IMG/VR virus record: IMGVR_UViG_3300042323_000521 | Location: 1-31,526 of that record | Length of the DNA stretch: 31,526 bases | Strand: one strand, 5' to 3' | Source of the DNA: a virus | Shown: positions 15,050 to 23,233 of the stretch, one piece after another | How the letters are laid out: each line of letters begins with the position of its first letter | Position numbering within the stretch: the stretch's first letter is position 1 | The notes under the pieces: generated by a model | Told to the model about the DNA's origin: nothing | Database searches by the model: none | The model's input: the letters and a program-made list of their open reading frames with translations, nothing else | Program-made: the position numbers and the translations under genes

Positions 15050-18000
15050 TAGATGTTCACAAAGTCACGGACTTCTTTATTGTTCCTCATGGAAGCAAGC
15101 GTTCTGGCTTGCGCTTGCTTAAGTAGCAGGGCATTGTTTCTGCGCATTTGCTCCTCTGTAACCATGCGCTCGCCTTGCCGTTCGGTCACAGTGTAATCCA
15201 GCTCCAGCGGATCAGCCTGCCCGCCAGACTGGCCTAATGCAGCGGCTTTTTCCATGTCACTGCGCGGCACTACCCTGCCGGTAACGCCAGGGAAGAAAAA
15301 CTCTGGTTCTTTTTCGCCAACGACATAACCTTTGCCGGCTTGTGCCGTGCCACCGTTAGCAAGAAAGCCGCCGAATGCAATATCGGTTATGTTGCTTGAC
15401 AGTGCGTTGCCGAACAAATTTGGCGCGGCGCCGGAAACCGCCGATCCCAGCGCACCGGACAACGCTGAGCCCCCGCCCAGGGCACTGGAGAAGGCCATTT
15501 GAGCGGCGACTGTCTGTAGCGCCATGCCGAATGCTGCAACCTGGCCAGAGGCCACCATGGAGGCGGCACCCAGCGCTTGCGGACCGGCCGCCTCCGCGCC
15601 GGCACCAAGCATCTTGACGAGTGGCCCTTGCTGGCCGCCAAGCAATCCGCCGAGTTGACGTTGCATTAGATTGCCGAGCTGCTGTTGCGCGGAGTCCGCA
15701 AAGCTGCCAGCGATGCTATTGAGCATGTCGCGGCCTACGTCCTGGATGCTCCTGGCGCCGCTTACAATATCAACCAGGCCATTTGTTAAAGCGCCAGAGA
15801 TTGCATCGGATACACTGACAATATCTTTTTCAAGATTAGCCCAGACGAGTCGTTGATCTTCAAGCCGCTTAGTATTATCGGCCATTTGATTCGCTTTGCC
15901 AACATCGCCGGAAAGTCTCAACTCCTCCTCAAAAGCACGCGCTTCCGCCCCGATGCGGCCAGCACGCAAGCCAGCGCCAACGAGCCGAGTCTCGCGCACA
16001 ATCTCCCCGGACCTTTGGTTAAATGCTTCTTGCCGTGCGACTTCGGCCCTGTCTTCCGCTACCTGGAGCAAGTCTTTTTCGTAGCCAATTCTCTCCCTAA
16101 GCCCCCTTGTTATAGAATCGTACTCTTCTTTCTGTAATTTGCCTTTTTGCAGCAGTTCATTAGCAAAACCCAGGCTTTGCTGCTCAAGCCTATTTAATTC
16201 TTCAGCAGCAAAAGCTGTGCGAGTTCTTTCTACTGCTCTGCTTTGATCGTTGTCACTTAAAGATTTGCCGAGTTCGGCAATTTTAGATTCAAGCGCAAGT
16301 TCCTTGGTGGCATCTTCCAGTCGATCGCGCACTTCCCTGGTGCTCGACAACTGAAGTAGTAGGCGACCATTTTCTACTTGCTCTAATTTGTTGGCAAGTT
16401 GCACGCTCTGCAGTAGCTCGCTGTTCTGCTTGCGCAGCTCTGTTGCGAGCGGCTTAATGTCAGGCATCGCCATCGGCGCTGGCGATGCTGGCAGTTGCGG
16501 CGATGCCGGCAGGGTCGGCGGTGCCAGCGGCGCAGGAGCGTAAGTCGGCAGCCGTTTTTGCGCGATTGCAGGCCCAGCGGTATCCTCAAACCCGCCTTGC
16601 TTGCTAAGCAGCGAAATAAATTGATCGCCAATACCGGGGCGGGCAGAGGATTGCCGCCGGTCAAACATGCTGTCCGTCGTAGCGGGCGCAGACGGCTGCA
16701 ATGCCGGCCCTGTTACGCCGGGGAGCAGCATTGCCGGCCCTGACCTTCTCTGGGAAGAAGTGGCTGGCATTGGTGGCCTGGCACGCCTGCCGCTCATTGC
16801 AGAGCGCAATCTTTCCGTTGGGTCAAGCAGTTCGCCGCCAGCGCCGCGCCTGCGCTTCCACAGCTCATAGTGCAAGTGGCTGTTGTCGCCCCAGTCCGAT
16901 ATGGTTCCAATTTGCTGGCCGGCTTTGACACGCTGACCGGGGGCGATACCAGAGAGCGGCTTAATGTGGCCGTAAACGCCAAGCTGCCCGCTGAGATAGC
17001 GAAGCATGACCGCATCGCCAGCTCTGGGGTTGCCGTCCCTGCTGAATCCTTTGATTATTCCTTCGACAACCGCATCTTCAATGGCATGGATGGTCGTGCC
17101 AACGTCAACGCCAATATCCTGCCCTTGGTGGCCACGGCCAGCGCCAAGTCCCTGATTCCAGTTAGGCGCCCGCCCGCTGCTTTGTGCCCCGAGTGGATTT
17201 GCTAAGCCGGCCATACCGACTGCAGTTGGCCCGGTGCCGCTAAGCACCCTTCCTGCGTCTGCTGGCAATGCCGCCCCCAACGCAGCAGCGGCCTCCATCT
17301 TGATTCGCAGTATTTCCTGCTCGCTACCAATCGCGTACTCATAGCGATCCTTGACGCGGCTGTAGATGTAATCTTCCGCCTTGATGCGATAGTCTTCTAT
17401 TCGCCTTGACGACTCAAATCTGAACTTCTCCTGATCACGCTTGTAGTCCTCTACGGTTCTCGCAATGGAGGCAACTTTGTCCGAGACTTGCAAAATGTAC
17501 TGCTGCAGGCTTCGCTCGTTGGCCGCAATTTGCAGCTTTGCTGTTTTTTCCTTGGCTTGCAATTCGGACTCGCCTTGATCCCTCGCTTGCAAGTATTCCC
17601 TGACTTGAGCGATAAAGTCACCGGCCCTGCCTCCAATGGCGTCAGCTCGCCGGTCAAGACCAAGGCCAAATGAATTGATGGCAAGCTGTGCGCGAGCGCG
17701 TGTATTGTCTGCTTCTAGGGTGGCAGCTTGCTGCCTCATGTCAAAGATTTTGTTTTCTACGTCAAGGCGTAAATCTGACTTTTGTTTTTCAATGTCAACG
17801 CCTTGGCGGCGCATTTGAAAAATCTTATCTTCATTGTCGCGCCGCCAATCTTCTGCATCGCGCACAAGGCTGGCGTATTCCCTGTTTCCGGCCTTGAGTG
17901 TCTGGTTTAACGCTATGGATGCGTCAATATCCGCAAGCACTTCCGATGGCTTACGTGGTCTGGTGGATTTAGGTGCAGCGCCGGACCCTGAACCGCCAGG

Positions 18001-20628
18001 GGATCTGCCGAACAGGTCCGCAATAAGACTAGCGGCCTCGGCAACTACCGGAATCAGTGATACCCCGAGTTGCAATGAAAGCGCCGCCCAGGAATCAGAA
18101 AGCTGCTTTTGGGCTTCGTTTAATTTTTCTATCTGCGCAACTGAGCCAGGGCCAAGCCTGGATTCAACTTCCTTGAGCGCTACCGCTTGTGCATCGTAGC
18201 CACGACCAACTTTTTCTAGCTGAGCAATTTGCACCTTTTGGCTATCGCGCACACGGAAGCCAGCATCCTCCAATCCCTTAATCGAGTCTGACGCGCTGCC
18301 TAGCGCATCGCCAAGGCTCCCTAGTTTGCCAATGGTCGTATCAACGACTTGGCCTATTGCAGTGCCGACGAGGGAAAGGCCGAAACCAAAGTTGCCTCCG
18401 ACTGCGCCGCCAGCAAGGCCGCCAGCAAGACCGCCAGCCGATGCACCAAGGCCCTGGCCAAACAGGGCGGGGAATGCACCACCAATCAGCGCATCACCAA
18501 TCGCACTGCGCAGGTCGCCTTGGAAGAAACCTTTTTGATTACTTTGCTGGCGCTGCTGCTCGCGTTGCGCCTTCTGGATTCTCTGAAACTCTCCAATACC
18601 AATCGGGTTGCCGGGACCGGCAAGAGAAGCGTACTGATTGAACATGCCCTGCCGCCCGCCCTGTCCGCCCATCGGGATTGCGTTGCCCCTCCGAGTCGAG
18701 CCGCCTGCGCCGCCAGGAGTGCCGATCCCTAGGCTTGCCCGCCGCTTCTCCTCGCGTTCCAGCGCCGCGCCAAAGCGCCCCAGCGAGCCGGCGGCCTGCT
18801 CGGCCTCCTTCGCCATTTTCTTTTGCGAAGCCGCTTGTAAATCGTCAAGGCGCGTCGGCTGCCTTTGCCCAGCATTGGCTATTCTGCTTTCCAGCATTTT
18901 ACTGCTTGGAAGAGCACGCGGCATAATGCCCGAGTCAATTCCGCCGCCCATCGGAATAGCGCTCGTGCGCCTAACCGGACCCCCAATACGGGCAGGAGCA
19001 TTAGCGCCAATGCCAAGATCCCTTTGACGTTTTTCTTCTGCTAAAGATTTTTCCCTAAAGCGCTGCCTAGAAGCACGCTCCAGATCAGCGCCAATGTCGC
19101 CCATTTGGGTCAGCGCTTTCTGCCAACTAGCTTTTACGTTTAAGCCTTTAACCTTTTGAGCGCTTTGCAGATCAGCGCCAATGTCGCCCATTTGGGTCAG
19201 CGCTTTCTGCCAACTAGCTTTTACGTTTAAGCCTTTAACCTTTTGAGCGCTTTGCAGATCAGCGCCAATGTCCGCTAACCCCGAAAGGGCACTTTGCCAG
19301 CTAGACCTTACGTTTAGGTCGCGGACGGCAGTGCGCTGCTCTAGTTGTTTTTGCTTGACGCGATTCTGTAATCTTTGATCAAAGTCTTTCCCGGCTTCTT
19401 TGCTGCTTGCCTTGAACAGATCCGCTTCTCGCTTTGCCCGTTCCTTTGATTCACGCAGTCTATCATTAAATGTTCTGTCATTTAGCGATACTTCAGTTGC
19501 GAGTCCTTTGTTAATTGCACCTTTTGCTGCTTTTGCGGCGGTATCAATACGGCCTTGTGCCGTTCTGGCAGTTTTGAGCCCAGCTTTTGCGCCAGCCTCC
19601 ATCCTGTCTATTATTTTTTTGGCTTGGAAGGATGCAAGCCTGAACAGTTCCTGGTCGCCACTTTCCGCCGCGCTTGCGGCGCGATTAACAAGTAGCCGCG
19701 CCCTGCCAACCTCCCTGCGGGGGAAGGCAGGGCGAGTTACGTCAGGGTAAAGAAGCTCGCCAGTCTTGGGATCTCGCGCTGTGCCGCTTGCGGCTTCCAT
19801 TGGGCGCAATCTATCGCCCAGCCTCCTTGCCGCGGACAGTCTCTCTACCCTGCTTCTCGCAAGCCTGTTGGCCTCAAGTTGCGCTTCATTGTATTTACCT
19901 AACGTACTCGACAGTGCGTTTAGCTCGGTAGCTTGCCGCCTTGTAACTTTTGCGCTTGTGTCACCCGTGGCCGAAATGACGCGCTTTAGGACATTATACG
20001 CTTGCGTTATTTCAAATACTTTCCCAATAAGTTCTTTTGCATTGGTGCCCCCGCCGCCGCGCCTAAATGCTTGCAAGCGTCTTTCGTATTGTGCTTCAAA
20101 GCCGCCTAGTCTTAATTGTTGATTGGTTGAGCTAGCGCTTTCGGTGACGCCCCTTAAAGTTCTTTCCCTTTTTCCCGCAACCCTATCCCCGCCCAACACA
20201 AGTGAAGGGAGCGTCCTCTGCTGGAGCCTCCTGCCGCGCCTGGTTATTTCCCGTCTCTCCTGTAGCGCTTGCCCTAGTTCAAGCTGGGCATTTCTTGTTT
20301 CGGCTTCTGCGGTGTCAAGTCTTGCCTTGGCTAACCTTCTGGCATTAACATTTGGTCCCTGCAAGAACCTGCCGCTTTGCGCATTGCGCCTCTGCGCCGT
20401 GCTCCTGATACTTCCTTGCGCGGAAAGCCGTTCTTCCCTTGTATCAACAAGATCACGAAAAGCTGTATTCTTTCTGTTGAGATTTGTTTTTAAGGCATCG
20501 CCAATGCCAGCAATAGCTTGGCGAACACCCTCCGCACGTTCTTCAATACTCCCAAGGCGATCGTCAAGCTGTCTAAGTTGGTCGAGTCCTTGCAGCGTAA
20601 CTTTCAGCCGGCCTTGATAATCAGACAT
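15049..20628 (-). CDS. Tail tape measure protein with M23 peptidase domain
   Basis: This 1859-residue protein is by far the longest in the window and sets tail length. Residues 1-640 are charged and helical with many Arg/Lys/Ala/Gln (coiled coil). About 700-770 is a Gly/Ala-rich hydrophobic stretch (GGLAGGLAGGAVGGNFGFGL), fitting membrane insertion. An M23 peptidase domain at about 1155-1270 keeps all zinc ligands: His1167 and Asp1171 in GHQGQD, and His1253 in HLHYE (with His1251); YGHIKP lies between them. Another helical region follows, then a Gly/Ala-rich C-terminus with the usual FLANGGTAQAGKGYVVGEKE and FFFPG ending. The peptidase probably opens the wall during entry. Two identical 87-bp repeats lie inside (19081-19254). 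A tail of roughly 280 nm would follow from about 0.15 nm per residue, an inference. Confidence 0.93.
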   Translation of the reverse strand: MSDYQGRLKVTLQGLDQLRQLDDRLGSIEERAEGVRQAIAGIGDALKTNLNRKNTAFRDLVDTREERLSAQGSIRSTAQRRNAQSGRFLQGPNVNARRLAKARLDTAEAETRNAQLELGQALQERREITRRGRRLQQRTLPSLVLGGDRVAGKRERTLRGVTESASSTNQQLRLGGFEAQYERRLQAFRRGGGGTNAKELIGKVFEITQAYNVLKRVISATGDTSAKVTRRQATELNALSSTLGKYNEAQLEANRLARSRVERLSAARRLGDRLRPMEAASGTARDPKTGELLYPDVTRPAFPRREVGRARLLVNRAASAAESGDQELFRLASFQAKKIIDRMEAGAKAGLKTARTAQGRIDTAAKAAKGAINKGLATEVSLNDRTFNDRLRESKERAKREADLFKASSKEAGKDFDQRLQNRVKQKQLEQRTAVRDLNVRSSWQSALSGLADIGADLQSAQKVKGLNVKASWQKALTQMGDIGADLQSAQKVKGLNVKASWQKALTQMGDIGADLERASRQRFREKSLAEEKRQRDLGIGANAPARIGGPVRRTSAIPMGGGIDSGIMPRALPSSKMLESRIANAGQRQPTRLDDLQAASQKKMAKEAEQAAGSLGRFGAALEREEKRRASLGIGTPGGAGGSTRRGNAIPMGGQGGRQGMFNQYASLAGPGNPIGIGEFQRIQKAQREQQRQQSNQKGFFQGDLRSAIGDALIGGAFPALFGQGLGASAGGLAGGLAGGAVGGNFGFGLSLVGTAIGQVVDTTIGKLGSLGDALGSASDSIKGLEDAGFRVRDSQKVQIAQLEKVGRGYDAQAVALKEVESRLGPGSVAQIEKLNEAQKQLSDSWAALSLQLGVSLIPVVAEAASLIADLFGRSPGGSGSGAAPKSTRPRKPSEVLADIDASIALNQTLKAGNREYASLVRDAEDWRRDNEDKIFQMRRQGVDIEKQKSDLRLDVENKIFDMRQQAATLEADNTRARAQLAINSFGLGLDRRADAIGGRAGDFIAQVREYLQARDQGESELQAKEKTAKLQIAANERSLQQYILQVSDKVASIARTVEDYKRDQEKFRFESSRRIEDYRIKAEDYIYSRVKDRYEYAIGSEQEILRIKMEAAAALGAALPADAGRVLSGTGPTAVGMAGLANPLGAQSSGRAPNWNQGLGAGRGHQGQDIGVDVGTTIHAIEDAVVEGIIKGFSRDGNPRAGDAVMLRYLSGQLGVYGHIKPLSGIAPGQRVKAGQQIGTISDWGDNSHLHYELWKRRRGAGGELLDPTERLRSAMSGRRARPPMPATSSQRRSGPAMLLPGVTGPALQPSAPATTDSMFDRRQSSARPGIGDQFISLLSKQGGFEDTAGPAIAQKRLPTYAPAPLAPPTLPASPQLPASPAPMAMPDIKPLATELRKQNSELLQSVQLANKLEQVENGRLLLQLSSTREVRDRLEDATKELALESKIAELGKSLSDNDQSRAVERTRTAFAAEELNRLEQQSLGFANELLQKGKLQKEEYDSITRGLRERIGYEKDLLQVAEDRAEVARQEAFNQRSGEIVRETRLVGAGLRAGRIGAEARAFEEELRLSGDVGKANQMADNTKRLEDQRLVWANLEKDIVSVSDAISGALTNGLVDIVSGARSIQDVGRDMLNSIAGSFADSAQQQLGNLMQRQLGGLLGGQQGPLVKMLGAGAEAAGPQALGAASMVASGQVAAFGMALQTVAAQMAFSSALGGGSALSGALGSAVSGAAPNLFGNALSSNITDIAFGGFLANGGTAQAGKGYVVGEKEPEFFFPGVTGRVVPRSDMEKAAALGQSGGQADPLELDYTVTERQGERMVTEEQMRRNNALLLKQAQARTLASMRNNKEVRDFVNI
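19081..19341 (-). repeat. 87-bp (29-residue) tandem repeat in the tape measure gene
   Basis: Copies at 19081-19167 and 19168-19254 are identical over all 87 bases; a third copy at 19255-19341 is clearly diverged but keeps the first 18 bases and the reading frame. The repeated peptide runs from QSAQKVKGLNVKASW to QKALTQMGDIGADL. The length is a multiple of three, so copy number can change without a frameshift, altering tail length by about 29 residues per copy. Confidence 0.95.
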
Positions 20629-20670
20629 TCCCGCCCCGGCACCAGCGACCCCACCTTAGCGCCTCTCGGA

Positions 20671-20889
20671 TCAGCGAACAGGTGGAGCCCCTGGTTTCGG
20701 GATTTGATCGGCCAGGATCTCGAAGTATGCAGCGAGCATAATTATGTCATCCTGAGTTGCATTGTTTTTGAGCTGAGAAGGTGTCATTCCCAGCTCTTTA
20801 CACAATGCAAGCCGAAGCATCAAAGCGGGATCAGTCTTGATCGCCTCCTTGATTGCTTTTGGGATCTTGGCCCGCCAGCACGCCTCCAT
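20671..20889 (-). CDS. Tail assembly chaperone, frameshift extension (T-like part)
   Basis: This 72-residue frame overlaps the end of the chaperone ORF (20831-21190) by 59 bases and lies in its +1 frame. It reads TDPALMLRLALCKELGMTPS and then QDDIIMLAAYFEILADQ, a short helical protein similar to the T part of lambda G-T type chaperones (a Tp.el ... ei..laAyfe pattern). It precedes the tape measure gene. The local ATG at 20889 has no clear ribosome site, so it is more likely expressed as a fusion with the upstream ORF through a +1 frameshift at CCCAAAA (20863-20857), giving about 172 residues. The fusion would load onto the tape measure during assembly and leave before tail completion. Confidence 0.72.
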   Translation of the reverse strand: MEACWRAKIPKAIKEAIKTDPALMLRLALCKELGMTPSQLKNNATQDDIIMLAAYFEILADQIPKPGAPPVR

Positions 20890-21190
20890 TAAAGATCAGC
20901 GCTTCCATCATGGTAGTTAAGTCTGCCTTGGCATACTCATGGCGCATTGTGCCTTTGTCAGCAACCGGATCAAACATTTTTTCGCCATCCTCGTACTCAG
21001 CGCGTAGCATCAGCACGCGCAAGCCGTAGGCATTGGTGCCGTTGTCCCTGGCAACCGCTTCCCTAATCTTTTCGTCTTCCGCTTCAGTAAGCGGCATGAA
21101 GTACATATCAAAAACCGCGCCAGTGCTTAGCGTAATTTCGACTTTGCGGCGCTGGCGTGTCGCCTTAAGCAGTTCCTTGACGTTCTTCAT
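20831..21190 (-). CDS. Tail assembly chaperone (G-like)
   Basis: This 119-residue protein lies between the major tail and tape measure genes, the standard place of the chaperone. It begins with NVKELLKATRQRRKVEITLS and contains FDMYFMPLTEAEDEKIREAV, matching the short alpha/beta tail chaperones of HK97/lambda-like phages (linear charged start, then a PLt.ae...i.ea region). The C-terminus ends in polar QDPKSNQGGDQD, a typical non-functional tail before the stop in a frameshifting chaperone. It starts at ATG after a leftward terminator (21240-21264) that follows the major tail gene. Confidence 0.78.
   Translation of the reverse strand: MKNVKELLKATRQRRKVEITLSTGAVFDMYFMPLTEAEDEKIREAVARDNGTNAYGLRVLMLRAEYEDGEKMFDPVADKGTMRHEYAKADLTTMMEALIFNGGVLAGQDPKSNQGGDQD
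20844..20863 (-). other. Candidate +1 frameshift signal in the tail chaperone
   Basis: Read on the - strand, frame 0 is GAT CCC AAA AGC and the +1 frame continues as CCA AAA GCA. A CCC codon (20863-20861) that can re-pair on CCA allows a +1 slip, known for proline CCC sites. A perfect Shine-Dalgarno-like AAGGAGG lies just downstream (20850-20844). No in-frame -1 heptamer (X XXY YYZ) is present, and the downstream frame is +1 (or -2) relative to frame 0, not -1. A -2 slip near GGAGGCGA is an alternative. Confidence 0.5.
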
Positions 21191-21239
21191 GAGGGTTGTT
21201 CAGTGCAACGACGGAATCATAGCACTGGATCGGCGCATG

Positions 21240-21264
21240 AAAAAAGCGGGACCGAAGCCCCGCC
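21240..21264 (-). terminator. Leftward intrinsic terminator with TTCG loop after the major tail gene
   Basis: On the - strand the sequence GCGGGGC, TTCG loop, GTCCCGC (7 bp, one G-U pair) is followed by seven T. The stem has a G-U pair only when transcribed leftward; on the + strand it becomes an A-C mismatch. It lies 20 bases after the major tail stop and about 50 bases before the chaperone start. Read-through would feed the chaperone and tape measure genes. Confidence 0.85.
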
Positions 21265-21284
21265 GTGTGATCATTTGCAAGCAA

Positions 21285-22118
21285 TCAGAAGCCGGTCAGG
21301 CCCATCAAGTTGCTAGGAGTATCGCTAATTCGATAGTTGACGGAAACTTCAGTTGGGCTATCATCTTGACTGATTGCGCTACTGAAGCCAAGCAGGACAA
21401 CAGGAAAACTGCAAGGCAGCGAAGCCGCATCGTCAACCGTGTTAGGGTTGCCAGTAGTAGCCACGGCATGGAAATACGCATTCAGCACGGCGCCGTGTTG
21501 ATCGTTAAACATCGTGCCCTGAATGAGGCGAGTCGTAAACGCGGCACGATCTTCAGTAAGCCGCAGTGTTAAGGTGCCGCTACCGTCAGCAAAGCCAGCT
21601 TGGAATCTGCGGAATCGAGCAAGTTTAGGACCAAACAGTGAGCCGGGCTTGCAAGGAATAGACGTAACGTCGATTTCGCCCCTGGTAAGCGTCAGATCAA
21701 CAGACGGCACTTCGCACATGGCGTAAGCCGTGGCAAAGCTCATTTCAATGTGGTTCCCATCGCCCGGCGTGTTTGCGCCACCCGAGCCGCCGTTGCCGGT
21801 AAACGCAAGCGCAGCGCCGCCAAGAGTGGCAGAAATAGTGCAAGTGCCAGGAGTGGGACGGGTTTTGATGTAATAAACTGTTCCGTCAGTAATTGCAGCA
21901 TCAAGATTAGCGGTGCCCTTTTCCGTGAAAGTTACAGGGTCGTTGACACGAAAATCGGAATTAGGAGGAATTGAGAGAACGGAAGTCGTGGCAGGACTGA
22001 CGGGAGCGGGGAAATCGGTCTTGTCAAGCAAGCAGGCCAAAGTGCCTGGAGGCTTCATCGTGATCATGCCATCTTGGCCGGTCAGGACCGAAACGGGACC
22101 GCAGTTGGTAACGGGCAT
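21285..22118 (-). CDS. Major tail (tube) protein
   Basis: This 277-residue protein starts MPVTNCGPVSVLTGQDGMIT and is the first large gene after the neck proteins, followed by the chaperone and tape measure genes, which is the fixed place of the tube protein in siphoviruses. Strand-rich text such as VPSVDLTLTRGEIDVTSIPC followed by RFRRFQAGFADGSGTLTLRL and QHGAVLNAYFH fits the beta-barrel tube fold. Residues about 40-115 (PPNSDFRVNDPVTFTEKGTA, then GTCTISATLGG) look like an inserted beta domain displayed on the tube surface, as in some tail proteins with Ig-like insertions. The dedicated terminator after the gene fits a protein needed in large numbers. Confidence 0.82.
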   Translation of the reverse strand: MPVTNCGPVSVLTGQDGMITMKPPGTLACLLDKTDFPAPVSPATTSVLSIPPNSDFRVNDPVTFTEKGTANLDAAITDGTVYYIKTRPTPGTCTISATLGGAALAFTGNGGSGGANTPGDGNHIEMSFATAYAMCEVPSVDLTLTRGEIDVTSIPCKPGSLFGPKLARFRRFQAGFADGSGTLTLRLTEDRAAFTTRLIQGTMFNDQHGAVLNAYFHAVATTGNPNTVDDAASLPCSFPVVLLGFSSAISQDDSPTEVSVNYRISDTPSNLMGLTGF

Positions 22119-22163
22119 CAGAGATTCCGGCCCGTGGCCGGCAATAGGGCTTCAGCGCTCAGT

Positions 22164-22622
22164 CTAGGGCAATCGTGCCCCCGTAGCCAATCGCGGCTTG
22201 TGGCGGGCCACCAGGGGCATCGAGAAGCGAGTAAAATGGTGCGAGCGGTCCTGTAGTTGCGCCTGGGTTGGCCCAGTGACCGGCCCGACGCGAGCGATGA
22301 TCTCCTGTGCTGCCGGCGGGATAGGGCCATTCAATGCTGACAGCGCTTCGATGATTGGCGCCGCAATTTGCATCCCTCGGCCAGGGCCAATGCCTTTACG
22401 GGTAAAGATTTCGCATATAACCGAACCGCGAATGTGCCACTGAGCCTGGGCGCCAATGACAGGCGCCTGTATCAGGCCAAAGTTGACACGCACAAAGCAG
22501 TATTCATCCAATGCTTCAAAGTCTACTGCTGTTTGATTTTCGGCGTAAACCGGCACGGGAGCAGCGTTGTCAATGACAATGCGCTCATAGATGCCGCGAA
22601 TCCGCTGAAGTGGAGCTGCCAT
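22164..22622 (-). CDS. Tail terminator-like protein (DUF4128-type)
   Basis: This 152-residue protein lies between the HK97-gp10-like gene and the major tail gene. The reading IRGIYERIVIDNAAPVPVYA, then FVRVNFGLIQAPVIG and WHIRGSVICEIFTRKGIGPG matches DUF4128-like tail terminators (an R..Y.....d..aP..... N ... W.r.G.v...if...G.G pattern). In lambda the equivalent protein U caps the tail when it has reached length and joins it to the head. Start and stop are ATG (22622) and TAG; eight bases separate it from the gene before it. The assignment rests on pattern and order. Confidence 0.7.
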   Translation of the reverse strand: MAAPLQRIRGIYERIVIDNAAPVPVYAENQTAVDFEALDEYCFVRVNFGLIQAPVIGAQAQWHIRGSVICEIFTRKGIGPGRGMQIAAPIIEALSALNGPIPPAAQEIIARVGPVTGPTQAQLQDRSHHFTRFSMPLVARHKPRLATGARLP

Positions 22623-22630
22623 GGCAAGGT

Positions 22631-23233
22631 TCAGTTAAAACGTGGACGGTTGACGGGAACAAGAAAGCCAGCCTTGGCGCCCTTGTTGAAGGCAGCCGTA
22701 AACGCGCCGCCTTCCATGTAGGTAGTGTACCAGTCCAACGGAGCAGTGGAGCGATTATTGCCGCGCCCCTGGTCAATCTTGCCCCTAATGTTATCTTGCC
22801 GCCTTCCCCTTGCGACAACGTTACCTTGCGGTTCAAAGCCTGGATAGAAAAACTTGCCAGGGATAAGATCCATCGCCTCTTGCGCGTAAGGCGAAGAGTT
22901 GCCAATGAACAACTCGACCCTGCCAGCGCTTATTGGCTTGGCTGCAGTAAACTGGCCTTTAGCATTTCGACCTTGCGCTTTAAGTTGCGGGATATTGAAC
23001 AAGCTGTACTTACCTCCTTCGCCACCTGGCCGGCCTCTTTTGCCGTCCGCAGTTTCAACAAACCAGTTTCCCTTAAATTCTCCGCTCCAGTCTGGACTAG
23101 CAGCAGCCAGATCATTGACAACTTCCTTTGCGGCATTGCGCAAAGCGTTAATTGCAGCGTCTCTAACATCTTCGGCCATTTTTTCAATGCCGAATCCCTT
23201 GCCTTTCTTGACCGGCTTTTTGCGTCGTGCCAT
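22631..23233 (-). CDS. HK97-gp10-like neck/tail completion protein
   Basis: This 200-residue protein starts with a one-base overlap (TAATG) and a Lys/Arg-rich N-terminus (MARRKKPVKKGKGFGIEK). A long helix (RDAAINALRNAAKEVVNDLA) leads to AASPDWSGEFKGNWFVET, the sP..sG.fk.nW pattern of HK97 gp10-like proteins, and ELFIGNSSPYAQEAM also fits. C-terminal EGGAFTAAFNKGAKAGFLVP extends the family core. In other siphoviruses these proteins complete the head-tail neck. At 200 residues it is longer than HK97 gp10. Confidence 0.75.
   Translation of the reverse strand: MARRKKPVKKGKGFGIEKMAEDVRDAAINALRNAAKEVVNDLAAASPDWSGEFKGNWFVETADGKRGRPGGEGGKYSLFNIPQLKAQGRNAKGQFTAAKPISAGRVELFIGNSSPYAQEAMDLIPGKFFYPGFEPQGNVVARGRRQDNIRGKIDQGRGNNRSTAPLDWYTTYMEGGAFTAAFNKGAKAGFLVPVNRPRFN

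Noticed and set aside
15375-16137. Several + strand open frames opposite the tape measure gene
   Set aside because: Arg/Pro/Ser-rich antisense shadows of a long gene; no promoters, start signals or recognisable motifs.
19081-19341. Direct repeats considered as a CRISPR-like array
   Set aside because: The 87-bp units are contiguous with no spacers, in frame and coding.
19400-20617. Three consecutive + strand frames of 116-164 codons opposite the tape measure N-terminus
   Set aside because: They are antisense to the charged coiled-coil part, with Leu/Ser/Ala-rich text expected from the complement of its codons.
20857-20863. Lambda-type -1 slippery site at CCCAAAA
   Set aside because: The heptamer is not in the X XXY YYZ register of frame 0, and the downstream frame is +1, not -1.
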